Assembly (NCBI GenBank): GCA_033439765.1
Contig: JAULSN010000005.1
Coordinates: 124,001 to 188,000 of the forward strand
Source of the DNA: Lasiosphaeria ovina
Lineage: Eukaryota > Ascomycota > Sordariomycetes > Sordariales > Lasiosphaeriaceae
DNA: 64,000 nt
Direction: 5' to 3'
Positions 11,059 to 22,394 of the stretch are shown piece after piece (the stretch's first letter is position 1; the number at the start of each line of letters is the position of its first letter). The notes beneath the pieces were generated by a model. That model ran no database searches. It was not told where the DNA came from and saw nothing but the letters and a program-made list of their open reading frames with translations. Both the position numbers and the translations under genes were made by a program.

Positions 11059-14000
11059 TTAAACAACTATCATATCCCCAGACTCATCCGTGGGCTCCTC
11101 CCCAGACACCCCAGCCATGCCCTGCGCCTCGTCGTCCAGTTTTTCCCTGTACTCCCTCTCCAGCTCGGGCCGCACATTAATCCTCCTCACGGTACCGCAC
11201 GAGCCGCTGCCGATCTTTAGCGTGTTATGACGCGCCATCCGCCGCCTCTTATTGTCACGCTTGAGCCGTCGGTATTTGACATCTGTATCCGCGCGATGTG
11301 CCAGTTAGCGAGCAGTCCAATGACATCATGACAGATTCACGGGAAAGGGGACAAAGGGCCACCTACCCTCACGTCTTCGAGACTGCTTCTTCGGCCAGCC
11401 ACGCTTCTCGTCTTCGCTACGCTTTTCCTCCTGGCTCGTGTACCTTGACTGGGGCCCGAGACGGCCCACGATCGGACACTTGTTTTCCACCTCGAGCTGG
11501 TAGGCCAGCCAGCGGTCTATCTCGGCGCCGGCGAACTGGGCGAGGTCGTTATGCGTGTCGTCGTCGCCGTACCGCATCATGTCTGTGGTGTCGTCAGCAA
11601 TTCTTGTCGTTCATCACTTCCATTTGAGAGCAAGCTGGGGGCGGTTGATGGAGAAAGGAAAAAGAAACACTGACCCGTGACGTTGTACACCAACCCCTCA
11701 AGACTGACATACACCGAGTCGGAAATAACGTCGCCGGGATCAAACGTCCTCGGCGGCAGCTGGCCCGGACCACCACCCGCTGCGGCCCCCTGCCCCCAAA
11801 CGTCGCCACCGCCACGATAAGCTTCGGCGCTGGGCGGCTCCTCAAACGACCCCCACACGGACGGCCAGTCGGCCAGCAGATGTCGCAGCGAGCGCAGGCG
11901 GTTGTGCCGCGCCAGCTCGTCGCGCGGGACGACGTTTTTGATGGCGCGGCGGATCTTGCCCGAGATCAGGTCGCGGCGCTGCTGCAGCGCGCGCAGCAGT
12001 TCCGGGCCGGCGCCGTGCTGCCGCGCGTCCGCATGCGCCGTCGCGTCTTGCTGGCTGTACGTGCCCAAGCCGCCCCACTGGGCGCGGCCGGCTTGGCTCT
12101 CCACGAGGCCTGTGGCCGTTAGCACACGTTTCTTTTGCGTTGCAGAAGACAGGGATAAGACGGGATCAGGCCACTCACGCTTGTAGTTGTACACGTAGTT
12201 GCCGATGCGGATCTCGAAGGCGTGGAGCCCGTGGGCCTCGATATGCTCCTCCACCACGCGCCCGACGCGCAGGTGTGCGACGTTCCTGAGAATCGCGTCC
12301 GCGCTCGCCCGGTTGCCGTGGTTGCCGAAGAAGATCCCGGTCGCGTCCTGCCCGGCACATTGCCAGATTATGTCGCTGATGCCGGGGTGGTGGTCCGCGT
12401 AGTCTGCCCCCGCCCGCAAGGGGATGTCAGCCTATCAGGAGAAACAACAAGAGTGAAAAGGGGGACTCACCCGTAAAGTCGTGCACGAGCCGCTCGATCA
12501 CGACCCAGACGCGCGTCTCGCGGTACACGTGGCGGCTGACCTCGCGCATCGTGTACACGGGCAGCTGGCTTCGGGGCCGAGGCAGCGGGTTGGGGAGTGG
12601 CGGCTTGATGGTCGCGCAGCGGTACGGCGCCAGCCGCTTCAGCAGGTCTGGCACGTCGATGGTACTGCAGCGGTCGTACAGTGACATCGCAACGTTGCCT
12701 CCGTGTGGCCCTTTCAGATACCGCCCCTCGTTCGCGTCGGCAAAGGCGAACTCTGCGCATTTTCGTTAGCAACTCCCTGTGAAATGGAGTATGGAGTGGA
12801 AGGCTCACCGGTGATGTCGTAGACGTCCTGGCCAAAGTAGATCCACTTTGGGCGGCCGTCTAAGCCGTTCATCTCCTCGACGTCGGCGTGCGGCCGCGGC
12901 AGCAGCAGCCTGCCGACAAACGCGCTGCCGCGGATCGCGCGCACGAGCAAGCTGTTCTTCAACGTGTCGATTTTTCTTCCGTAGGGCGTGTGCACGACCT
13001 GCCTTTCGAAGCTGGCAAGGCTCTGGAACGGCTTCTTGCTCATTGCAGAGTCTGGGTTGGTCAGTGTTTGTAGTTAGTTACGAAGATGGCAGAGCAAGGC
13101 AGCCGACTCACCGGGAATGGAGAAGACGTCGTATCCGTGGTGTCCGCGCGTCTCCACTATAACCCAGCGACCTTGCGGGGACCAGTGGCCGGCGACTTCT
13201 GAGATGGTCCAGTACTTGACACGGCGGCCGCCTGGCAGCGTGTCGGATGGCTGTTCTCGGCCTTTCAGTTCCCGCCGCTTCCTTATGCCGTAACTTTCTT
13301 GGTGGTCGCCGCCCGAGCCTGACCCGCTGCTCGACGAGCTTTCAAGGGGCAAGTCGCTGTCGTTGTCGTTGTCATTGTTGCCGTTGTCGTTGTGATTGTT
13401 GTCGTTGTCGTTGTCGTTGGCATCGTTGGTCTCGTCATCGCCCCCCTCTTCGCTCTCGCCAGCCCTGTCCCCCGCACTCTCGTCGTCGTCGGGCTCGAGG
13501 TTGTCGTAGGGATCAGCCTCGCTGGTTCTGTAGTCGGGAAAGCTAAAGTTCCACGACAGCCACTCGTCGTCCCGCTCGTAGTCTTCGACCTCGCCGCGGA
13601 GGTGGATCTGGAGCTCGGCGACGCGCTGCAGCAGCGTCGAGTCTGCCATGTTGGGGCGGTAGTCGCGGGCTCTCTCGATGGCGCGGCCGGCCCGGTCGAG
13701 CAGGATAAGCCTGGCTTTTCTTGGGGGCGTATTGTGTTTTTCCGGCACGTCCTGGGGGATTAGGGGGCGTCCTTCCGGGCGAAGGGTGCGGCTGAGCGGG
13801 GACGTGAACTCCCACGGCACGCCGCTGGCGCGCGCCGCCTGGCTGGGCCTGTATTGCACGTCGATGGTGGACGGCCGGTTGTCGTCGGTCGTGTGCGGCT
13901 TGTCCCGAAATGGCCTTGCGGCGTCCATCATTTCAGAAAGTGCGCGGTACAAGGCGCGGCTCCTCATCTCTGCCGGGTACGTGCGCACGCTGTTGAGCCA

Positions 14001-16270
14001 GATGGCCACGGTCCCGTACGCCGCGCTCGCCGCCGCCTCGTCGCGGATGGCGACCGCCTCGGAAAAACGGTCGAGGGCGGTGCGGAACATGATCCACTCG
14101 AACGGGCTGCGCGACCACACGCTGAGTTCACTCTCGAACCACGGGCGGAGGTGATCTAGACGGTCCTTCCGCATTGCGAGGTCGTCGTGGACAGATTGCA
14201 GTGCCACGTTCAAGCCTGGAGGGCGCAAGTCTTCATTCGTCGCCTCTTTGGTTTGGCCGGGACCTCCGCGCGCCAGCGTATGGCTGGCTTGCAACACCGG
14301 AGTCACCTTCATCGCGCCAACGCCGTACCTGGCGTACTCGGCATCCCAGTAGTCTTGGGACGCAAAATTCGACGCCCACAGCGTCGGGAGCAGCGAGATT
14401 GTCCACTCTGTGGTTCTTTTGCCGTCGTCGTCGTAGTCGAGAATGCTGAAGGGCTCAGCGTGTATGGCTGCGGCTGGCCAGGGTCTGGACGTGAGCACAT
14501 AGCCGGCGGCATGCGCCTGCATCTCTAAGTAGGGCGCCGGGTTTATCGAGCCGCCAAAGTGCGCCTGCTCCCAGCTGCTGCCCAGCTCCGCTGCATTCTC
14601 GGCGCCGTAGAGCTAGAGCTGCTTAGACAGAATCTTCAACAGGACGAAGGACAGCTGCTTACCGGTTCGCACGCCGAAATATGTTCGTAGTCCAGTATAA
14701 ACATGACCCTGTGGATGGCGTGCTGGCCAGGTTAGCTTCGCATCGGCAGTTGGGAGTTGGCCTACCATCAGTTCGTGGACAAGCTGTTGAGGTCATGATC
14801 AGCCAGGCACCATGGCGGAGGAGCAACTGCAAGGGGTCACGTACCAAGTTAGCCACCTGGTACCGGATAATGCACCGTTCCGCCACACCCTCGCGCGAGT
14901 TTGGGAGCTCCAGAAGGGGCCGCAGCAGGGCCGTGCTCAGCATGATGGATACAAAGTTTTCGTGCTCCAGGCCCTCAGGTATTCCGTTCTTGTTTTTCTC
15001 GTATTCCGTCACGCCGCGGGTCTGCCACTCGTCAGGGCCCATGATGTTGCTCCAGCCCGCCGCGTCGTCAAAGTTGTAGAAGCTCCACACGATGTACTTG
15101 GTGTAGTCCTCGATCCGTTGCCGCGAATCGTTGTACTTTTTGTTTGCCTCGTCTTTGCCCTCGCCCTCGCCTTTTCCCACGTCCACATCCATTTGGTCTC
15201 CCGCGTGTTCTGCTTCGTCCGCGTCTTCTCCATTCACGTCTACATCCATTCCGTCGTCATCTACTGCTTCTACTTCCACCTCCACTTCTCCTTCTCCATC
15301 TCCATCCCCGTCGGGCGCGATTTGAATGCGGTAGGGCATCTGGTCAAAGTCTTGTTTCTGGAATTGGAAGCCCGGGCCCAGATCATCTCGATCATGCTCC
15401 TCCTTGGTTCTCGGAGAAAAGAGCACGTGGTGGAGCCTTTCCGCATCAAGTCAGCTCCAGCACATGACTAAGAACTGGGCAGAAAAAGAGAGCATACCAG
15501 TCAGCATGCAGCGAGGCCTCGAGGAACTTATCCGCCATCTCGATGCAGATCCGCAGCTCCTTCCATAACTCGGGGTAGTCGACGCTCCACTCCTGCGGCG
15601 GCTGGATGGGCTGGCCCGCTCTGTCGTCGATGGGGTGCTTCCAGTCGTACCAGCGGTTCTTGCGGAAGACAGGGTGCCACAGGTCCTCCTTGACCTCCAC
15701 GAAGCGAAAGGGGCTGATGGGCGCGGGGTGGGCGGCAGCAGCAGCCGGGCCGGCGCCACGGCGGCGCTTTGCAGGTCGTCCCTCCTTTGCTGCCCCTTTC
15801 CTCTTGCCCCGTGCCATTGATCTGGTCTGTGGATTGCATATCATCAGCACAGACAAAGTAATATGTCCAGTTTCACTTACCATTCGGCCCGAGTATTCCT
15901 CCTCCTCAACATCGTCATCATCATCATCACCACCACCACCACCACCCCCAGGCTGCACCACAGGTTCGCAGTCAACACCCCGATTTAGGGACCCAACCTG
16001 CCAGCCCTTGATACCACAATTGGCCTGGACCTGCTCCTCCTCGGCATAAAAGATGTTGTCGAGCCAGATAGAACTGTTTGGGGTCCTCGGGTACGGGACG
16101 TTTGGCAGGGCCCAATCGATGCCGAACGGCTGCACGCATGCCGGCATCGTCGGCGCCAGGCCCGAGTGGCTGATGTTGCCCATCCTGGGCGTGTCGAAGT
16201 ATGGCGCGACGCTGCCGTATTTGGCCCTCCACGGCGACTGCGCCCGCTGCGGCGGCTGTGGGTTTGCCAT
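11059..16270 (-). CDS. Zincin-like HExxH protein fused to cytochrome b5-like modules, 1504 aa, 12 exons
   Basis: Hand-built exons on the minus strand: 16270-15881, 15826-15498, 15436-14845, 14783-14766 (18 nt), 14722-14663, 14612-13112, 13051-12809, 12752-12471, 12403-12179, 12109-11675, 11582-11367, 11282-11059. They sum to 4515 nt, exactly 1505 codons, and all boundaries agree in phase. Residues ~105-125 are Gly/Asp/Glu runs; about 150-165 is a basic KRKGAAKEG...KRRRG nuclear-signal-like patch. HELMH lies at ~440-444 with a candidate third ligand E472 in ENAAELGSSWE, a gluzincin-like layout. About 850-900 is Asn/Asp/Ser-rich. Cyt b5-like modules follow; the clearest runs YTMREVSRHV ... VHDFT, then DYADHHPGISDIIWQCAGQD and GNHGNRASADAIL, with both heme-type histidines. 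Substrate and location are unknown. Confidence 0.75.
14766..14783 (-). other. 18-nt microexon carrying the HE of the HExxH motif
   Basis: The exon encodes LVHELM and is flanked by introns 14844-14784 (GTACGT...CAACAG) and 14765-14723 (GTAGGC...GCTAAC...CCAG). The next exon opens HAIHRVMFILDYEH, so the second His of HELMH is supplied only by splicing. Other AG choices in the downstream intron break the frame or remove that His. Confidence 0.65.
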
Positions 16271-16623
16271 TGTGAGAGGCTGGCAATTTAATGCTGGTAA
16301 ATAATCACTGTGCTGCAAGCTTTGAACATTTCGGGATTGACAGCAGTTTGGACTTTTCTCACGGAGTAACACTGAAATTCGGCACTGCGTAGAGGTTCAT
16401 TGCCATTGGATGTGCGGTGTATTGGAGGTGCGGTCTTTGTCCTGGGGAACTGGACAAGACGGATCCGGCTCTGTCCACCACAAGGTCTTTCATTATTGTT
16501 CTCGCTCCTGCCACTTCTTTATCGCAGCCCACAGATCCCATCTCCAAATGCGGCCTCTCCTAACCGAAATTCTCAGGGTTGGTCTACAGACCGCCGCCCT
16601 CCCCTCCAAGCTGCCTCGAATGT
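16271..16623. other. Intergenic, presumed promoter of the HExxH-b5 gene
   Basis: Pyrimidine-rich stretch at about 16490-16520. No gene or element recognised. Confidence 0.4.
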
Positions 16624-17515
16624 TTAACTAGAAGTCCCGCGCCACAGCTCCCTCAGCTGGGCCAGCCGAAACCTATTGATTGTCTTGATCTTGAATATTT
16701 CATGCTGCAGCGTAAATGACTCGTCGATGCGCTTGAGCGCACCACCAGCCTGGACGCATGCCATGCCCTCCTGCCACCACGTAGACACCATGAGCCACAC
16801 CTTCACAATGTCGTCCAGGAGGTGCTCGTGCCAGGGCACGCCGCCGGGGCGGACGCCAATTGTCAGCTTCTTGCCGACCCCCATCACAGGCGGCTCGACC
16901 GCCTCGATCGGCACCTTAAACTCAGGCAATCTAAACCACCGCGCGGCTATCATGGCCTCCTAGGACACCAAGCTCTCCATCTCGGGTAGAATTGGGAACT
17001 CAAAATAGCCAAAACCCTTGACAGGGGATCCGGGCTGTCGGTCAGCACGGCCCAGAGAATCGCCAGGCGCTCCTGGCTACTGCCCCCATGGCCCGAGATT
17101 GCCTTTCGGTACGGAAAGACGTGAAGGCCTTTTGCCATTTCCCGAAATACCCTTTTGCTCCAGCTCCTTGAGCCTCTTGGTGGCCGCCTCTTCTTTCTTC
17201 TTCTTTGTCTCCTCGCTGGCGAAGGCGACGACGGCGATGTATGGGCCAACTGGATGTTCGAGTCACGGGTCTGTGGCAAATACGAAGAGGAGAGCAAGCC
17301 CATTGTCACTGCGCAGGATACGCAGTACAGCTGGGATGAAGAGCTTCCGAGGAGACATATGGGGGACATTGGGGACGTGCCTCTGCTTCCTAACTTTGAG
17401 GCTTTCTTCCAGATCTGCAAGCAGCATGTCTACACGCTCAGGGGGTGCTGGAGGACCGGATTGCGGAGGTGAAGGAGATTGATCTGAAGAGTGTCACAAT
17501 CTCCCACATATAGAA
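16624..17515 (-). pseudogene. Decayed unidentified gene
   Basis: Minus-strand coding pattern runs through the region in at least three frames. The first block (SPRKLFIPAVLRILRSDNG, then VAFASEETKKKKEAATKRL) is broken by TGA at 17265-17263. A frame change near 17140 leads to a second block (GLHVFPYRKAISGHGGSSQ). Another near 17050 leads to the last block (FGYFEFPILPEMESLVS, TAG at 16962-16960, then RWFRLPEFKVPIEAVEPPV), which stays open to the terminal stop at 16624. I do not recognise the family; it reads as a soluble globular protein of about 290 residues. Confidence 0.55.
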
Positions 17516-19227
17516 GTGGCTGGACAGCTTAGACCAGCTGACGTCATCCCCGGACCTGCAGATAAGGCAGGGAAATCTCATGCCGCCGCTCGCTAGAGTG
17601 GAACAGGCCCGTGATGACATGCTGGCCGATTCGGCAGTGCGGATCCGGGCGCCGCGGCCCCATCTTGAGAAGACGTCGCAACAGCTGTGGGACCCATGAC
17701 CGCCCAAAGCGCAGCGTCGGTAAGGGATTTAATGTACTCGAAGATGCACCCCAACTACAATTGGGATAGCAACCTCCTCATTTTTCGGCGGCTCAGAGCC
17801 GATTTTTGCCGATAATTTGTAATTATGACCCCCACAGAAATCAGAGAAAACTTACAGTTTTGGTAATCCTTTCTAAAATCAGCAGGTATAAAACTCGGCA
17901 GTTTTCCTTCTCCTGTTTGCCCAAAAACTACCCGCTCCGGTTAGTTATATCCCGATTTCGGTCTACGCGAGTCTTTTTCTCTCTTCGAGTGCTAGACGGT
18001 AAAGCGTATCCGGGTGCCCGACGCCCAAGGGCGCAGACGCCTTGTACGAAGATCGCCGGCATAATTAGATTCCTGAGAGACCGCGGTTAGCAGCTGTACA
18101 TACTGAGCGGTCCATGTAGCACACGAGTATCATGCCATGGGGCGTGGACGAAGGCGCTGACGTCCAGATTGAAGAGGCAGTCGGAGCCAAGGCATGCGTG
18201 CCTTGCAACCCTAACCCTGACCGAGGCGTCCGCAAGGTCACTTTCCAGACGAGGAATCTCAAAATGAACACCTTTCCATCTTTACATCGCCATTGTGCCA
18301 GACGTCGGAACCAGCCCGAACACGTAATTTATTGGACATTTCAAAGCGCCAAAAATGTACCCAACAGCCGTCGCTATACTTTGTTGACCAGCCAGCGCCA
18401 AGTCGACGAAAGCGACACGCCCAACGAGCAATTGGCATCGACACTGAGTTGGATGAAAATAGCGGAGCTTGCACACAAGGCAGCCACTCGAGAACAACGG
18501 GCTGAGCTGCATATATGCAACGCTCAAGGCACTCGAGCTTGTGGTTGCCATGAAGCCAGTAGCTTGCCGCACAGCAAACGCCATGGCACGGTACGTTGAC
18601 ATCGAAGCATTCGCATGCTTAACGCCCTCGCAGTCTGACAGGCGACTGCATGCTGCTGTCGTTTGCGATATCGGCACACACCGTGATATTCTGCTCGGTG
18701 TTCGAGGTGACAACCACGGACTGCCAGGATCCCACCCAATACATTTGCACCAAGTGTCAAATTGGTGTGTGCGAGCTGCTAAGCGGCGTCTGCAGGAATA
18801 CTCCCATACCAATCCGACGAGTGACCTGGCAGCGCGTCCACGGCGTGCTCTCGCAAGCCATGCTAAACTTGTTTGGTCAGAACGAGTCAGAAATACCCCG
18901 AGCCATTGACGCGAGTGTTGTTCCGCAAAAACGGGATTCATAGGTCGCCATACCGTTCGCCTAGAGTACGAGTACACACCGGCCAGCAAGCACGCAGGCA
19001 CCCAATTCCGTTGCATGCAAATCCCATTGTTAAATGGCCTCCTGAAATCTCGGTTCAGGTCCAAAACTTCGCCTGCCGCGGAAGTAAGGATAAAAGCTGG
19101 GTAACAAGACAAAGAAACGGAAAAGAAGAGTTCGGGATTAGACTGTCAACTATCCATTCAGAGTATCTCGACAAAGTCAACGCGCCAACTCCAGAGTACA
19201 CAAACCCACTCCCTGCAGCAGCAGCCA
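17516..19227. other. Intergenic, no supported gene
   Basis: AT-rich around 17780-17960. Long overlapping open frames at 18282-19112 (minus) and 18469-18909 (plus) have no ATG-led, family-like content. A short perfect inverted repeat CGGCTC/GAGCCG lies near 17790. Confidence 0.4.
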
Positions 19228-20331
19228 TCAAGGGCAACCCCAACTCCCTTCTTCCACCAAAAGGGCCGTGAACTCGATCCGTTTCTCGAGTTGAGTAGTC
19301 GAGATCCCGCCCGCCGGCACCACTTTCCTCAGGATTTCTAGCCACACCTTGTCGTGCTTGAAGGTTGTCTCGACCAGAGCGCGCTCGACATAGTCGGGCA
19401 TGTAGCCGCCACGCCGCCAGTTCAGGAATGCCCTGACGGCGTACTTACCCGACTCGTCTGCCTGCAGCAGGATGTTTTGCTTTGCCAGCATGGTGTGCGT
19501 CGCGACAAACGGCGTGTACTTGCTGCGGCGCTTCGGTATTCTCTCCTTCCTGTCCTGAGAGAGCAGCGGCCGCCACCTGTCCTGCTCGACGAGGGTGAGA
19601 TGTCCCAGCGCCCACTCGTCAAACGCCTCCTCAGCATCGACCACGCCCGCCCGCTCGAACGGCCCCATGTCTGGCTCGCGCCCGTCGGAGAAGACGTTGT
19701 GCATTGCCAGCCGTGCCTTGAGCTCCCCCGGCACGCCGATGTAGTGGCAAGTCGCCGACTCGTGCAGGCGCTTCAGGGCGGCGGCGAGTAGGGGGGCTAC
19801 CTCTTGCGTGAACTCGGCCAGCTCCCCTGTGTCTGTCTTTGCCTTCCACACCTTGTCGAGCGTCTCGCCCTCGACACGGCGGGTGGCTTGGAGGAAGTGG
19901 CCGTGAAACGCCGTGTCGGTCGGCTGCGAGTCCATGGCGAAATTCAGAACCTCGAGTGCCAGGGGGTCGGTCTTCATGGCTCTGGCCACGGACGTCGAGA
20001 TGTCGTGTTCCAGTTCGGTGTTGATCGTGATGGTGTACTCCTCCTCTGTGTATTCGGGGAGATGGGCTGGCGTCGCCTTCGGCCTCTTGCGGGTGACAAT
20101 GTCCATGGCGAAGCCGCTCTCGGCGTGATACGGCATGTTCTTTATCGCCACGAGCTCGCCGATCTCATCGCAGGGCCGAACATACTCGCCCATGACGTCG
20201 TGGCGCCGCCGCAAGTGCTCGATGGCGGCGTCCATCCATTTCTGCTCCGGGGTGTGGAAGCCGCCCGAGAAGACGGGAAAGATTTTGGAGTCCCAGAGCG
20301 CCTCTGCTTCCGCGCTCGTGTCGGCTGCCAT
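19228..20331 (-). CDS. Aminoglycoside-phosphotransferase-like (kinase-fold) protein lacking catalytic Asp
   Basis: Single exon of 367 residues from ATG 20331-20329. The layout is that of fungal APH-family proteins: a hinge-like block RRVEGETLDKVW (~151-162), a helix ending in ALKRLHES, then the Brenner-like loop HTMLAKQNIL (279-288) and FLNWRRGGYMPDYVE (302-316). In active APH enzymes these read HxDLxxxNI and DWExxGxxPxYWE. Here the catalytic Asp is Met281 and the metal-binding Asp is Asn304. The frame is clean, so this is probably an expressed pseudokinase-type protein of unknown substrate. An upstream extension (to 20487) lacks a good start and was not used. Confidence 0.7.
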   Translation of the reverse strand: MAADTSAEAEALWDSKIFPVFSGGFHTPEQKWMDAAIEHLRRRHDVMGEYVRPCDEIGELVAIKNMPYHAESGFAMDIVTRKRPKATPAHLPEYTEEEYTITINTELEHDISTSVARAMKTDPLALEVLNFAMDSQPTDTAFHGHFLQATRRVEGETLDKVWKAKTDTGELAEFTQEVAPLLAAALKRLHESATCHYIGVPGELKARLAMHNVFSDGREPDMGPFERAGVVDAEEAFDEWALGHLTLVEQDRWRPLLSQDRKERIPKRRSKYTPFVATHTMLAKQNILLQADESGKYAVRAFLNWRRGGYMPDYVERALVETTFKHDKVWLEILRKVVPAGGISTTQLEKRIEFTALLVEEGSWGCP

Positions 20332-20930
20332 GGCGATCTCTGAAGACGTGCTATGCGAGATAACGTCAAATACGAGATGAAGAGTGCGGTGGATGGGACG
20401 CAGTCTTATGTGCAGTGTCCGAGGGGGTCGTCTGCTTGCGGTCCTCGACGGCCTTTGCGGGCCGGGGCCGGAAGCTGCGGCAGCCAATCAAAGTCCTCCT
20501 CTCGAATCTCGGGACTTGCAGTGACTTGACCCCCAAGCGGAATGCAAAATTCGGATGCAAAATTCGGATGCGAGAATGTGTTGGAATTCCATGAAATACC
20601 CTCATCCGCTCCGAATCAATTCCCCGATCAGTTTCAGGCTGGAAAAGATCGGAAATGCCATTTCGCGACCGTGGAGAGATTGCACGTCAAGTCCCTCCAG
20701 GTACCGCCAAGGCCAGGCCATCTCACGCGAAAAGAAATCGGCTGTGCCCCTGTTTTGAAACGCCAACGCCAACACAGCAGGCCAACGACACTGCGCCGGC
20801 CAGCTGGAAGCCGCCGCGGAGGAGCGCGCCCGCGACACGTGAGCAGGACAGAAGCAGGATGTCAGCAATTGAAAATCAATTCGACCGAGTCACTGCAGCG
20901 CGCAGCCCATCATAATGATCAACCCGCTCA
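20332..20930. other. Intergenic, nothing recognised
   Basis: Contains a short tandem duplication of GCAAAATTCGGATGC at about 20540-20572. Short open frames only. Confidence 0.4.
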
Positions 20931-21590
20931 CTACTTCACGGCTTTCAAAAGTCTCGTCAAGTCGGCCCTGACCTTGAGCCCCTTGTCGGAAACTGCTCCC
21001 TTGGGCGCGACCTCCCATGAAGTTGAGGCACTCGGTGTCTTGGCTGAATGCGACCTCAAGCAGGGCTCTCGGCGTACTCGGACAGGAAGCCAGCGCGCCC
21101 GCAGCCGTCGATGCCCGTGAGCTGGTAACTATTGGTCTCAGGATTGTGCCTCACCACGATGTCTCAAATTGGACAAGTTTCAGCTGGTTGAAAGCTGCCG
21201 GCAGTGTAGCCTAAATCTCGTTCACTTCCGTCTCAGTCTGAATCCAGTGGCAATTCAATCAATGTTCTCAACAGTGGCTGGTCAATCAACACTTGGAACG
21301 CGCAAGTGAGCAGCCGGCGGCTCAAACTCATCAGCTCGGGCATGTTTTCAGCCATCTCAAAATTTCACCACGCACACCGTCTCTCAACATCCACCCCGTC
21401 GGCGAAAGTCAGGACACCTTCAACCCCACGTGCTCAGGAGTCAGCTGCCACCGCTCAGGCTCGACCAAGCAGGCTCTTGAGATGATACATCGCCTCGTCC
21501 TTTCCCGGCCAGAGAAGCACTGTTCCTGGTGCCCGTGTCACACTGTGCAAACGCCAGCCGCTCTGTGATGGTCGGGGGGCTTCGTAGGTA
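20931..21590 (-). pseudogene. Decayed unidentified gene
   Basis: Coding pattern appears on the minus strand in three frames. Pieces in order: LLWPGKDEAMYHLKSLLG, a block VLTFADGVDVERRCAW followed by TGA (21367-21365) and EMAENMPELMSLSRRLL, a block WIQTETEVNEI interrupted by TAG (21213-21211) then FNQLKLVQFE, a block RHNPETNSYQLTGIDGCGR, and the terminal VSDKGLKVRADLTRLLKAV with its stop at 20933-20931. Family not recognised. Confidence 0.5.
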
Positions 21591-22394
21591 CATGTCGAGC
21601 ATCACTGTACAGGCTTTCCGGGGTCTGGTGGGTAAGCAGTGAACAGCAGTTTGAGGCTAGGAACAGCCATCACTCACCTGTCTGCGGAGCCGCTCTCGGC
21701 TGTGGGCGGGTTTGATCTATCGGACATTTCGTGTGGTGTTCGCCTGTTGAGGCGAAAGTGAACAAGCTTTGAGAGCGACTGGTGACAGGAGACACTGATG
21801 ACAGAGAATAGTGAGATTTTTACGACGACCTCAGTTCACTCCCTATCAACTACAGCATCTCGACCCATTTTAAATATGCCGTCAGTCTGAGTACAGCGCG
21901 GAGGTGTCACGCATTGTCGATGCCATTTGAGATGCGCCACTCCGCAAGGTGGGCCGAAGTTTAACACACATGGGCTCAATACTATACACCCCGGCATCAA
22001 ACGGACTGCACGCTGTCCATCAGAAAGCACGACAAAGGCACCACGGTGCTCTTCATTTAATTGACACTGCAAGGACAGGGGTGGCTGACGAGGTGTGACT
22101 GGCTGATGCTGGCCAATCAGATGCCAACGCACCGTTGTGCTATTAGATCATTGCTTAAGTCAGCTTTGCAGCGTCTGCACAGTCATACATAGCACAGGTC
22201 TGGAAGTTGTCTTTGTGTTGCTTCGCACTATGGGTAGACCAGGTTTCACCGTCTCCCGTCTGCAATGGTGACCGTCACATGTTGGTTTGATTTCTATGCT
22301 CCTCGCGAAGCAGAAGGGGAACAGCTTGGTTACTTCTTCCTAATCTCCCGTGTCCGTCCCAACCCGCTAATCCCATCTTGCGTTCATCACACTC
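21591..22394. other. Intergenic between relic and SDR
   Basis: No coding pattern or element recognised on either strand. Confidence 0.4.

Noticed and set aside
13370..13435. GTCGTT-type trinucleotide repeat as a separate repeat locus
   Set aside because: It encodes the Asn/Asp-rich linker of the HExxH-b5 protein and is explained by that.
11577..16372. Six separate genes instead of one across this region
   Set aside because: Each frame ends at a canonical donor, all exons join in phase, the total is an exact multiple of three, and b5-like modules are split across the frame boundaries.
18282..19112. 276-codon open frame on the minus strand
   Set aside because: No ATG near its start, Cys/Arg/Ser-heavy composition without domain pattern, and a comparably long frame on the opposite strand. 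Most likely chance.
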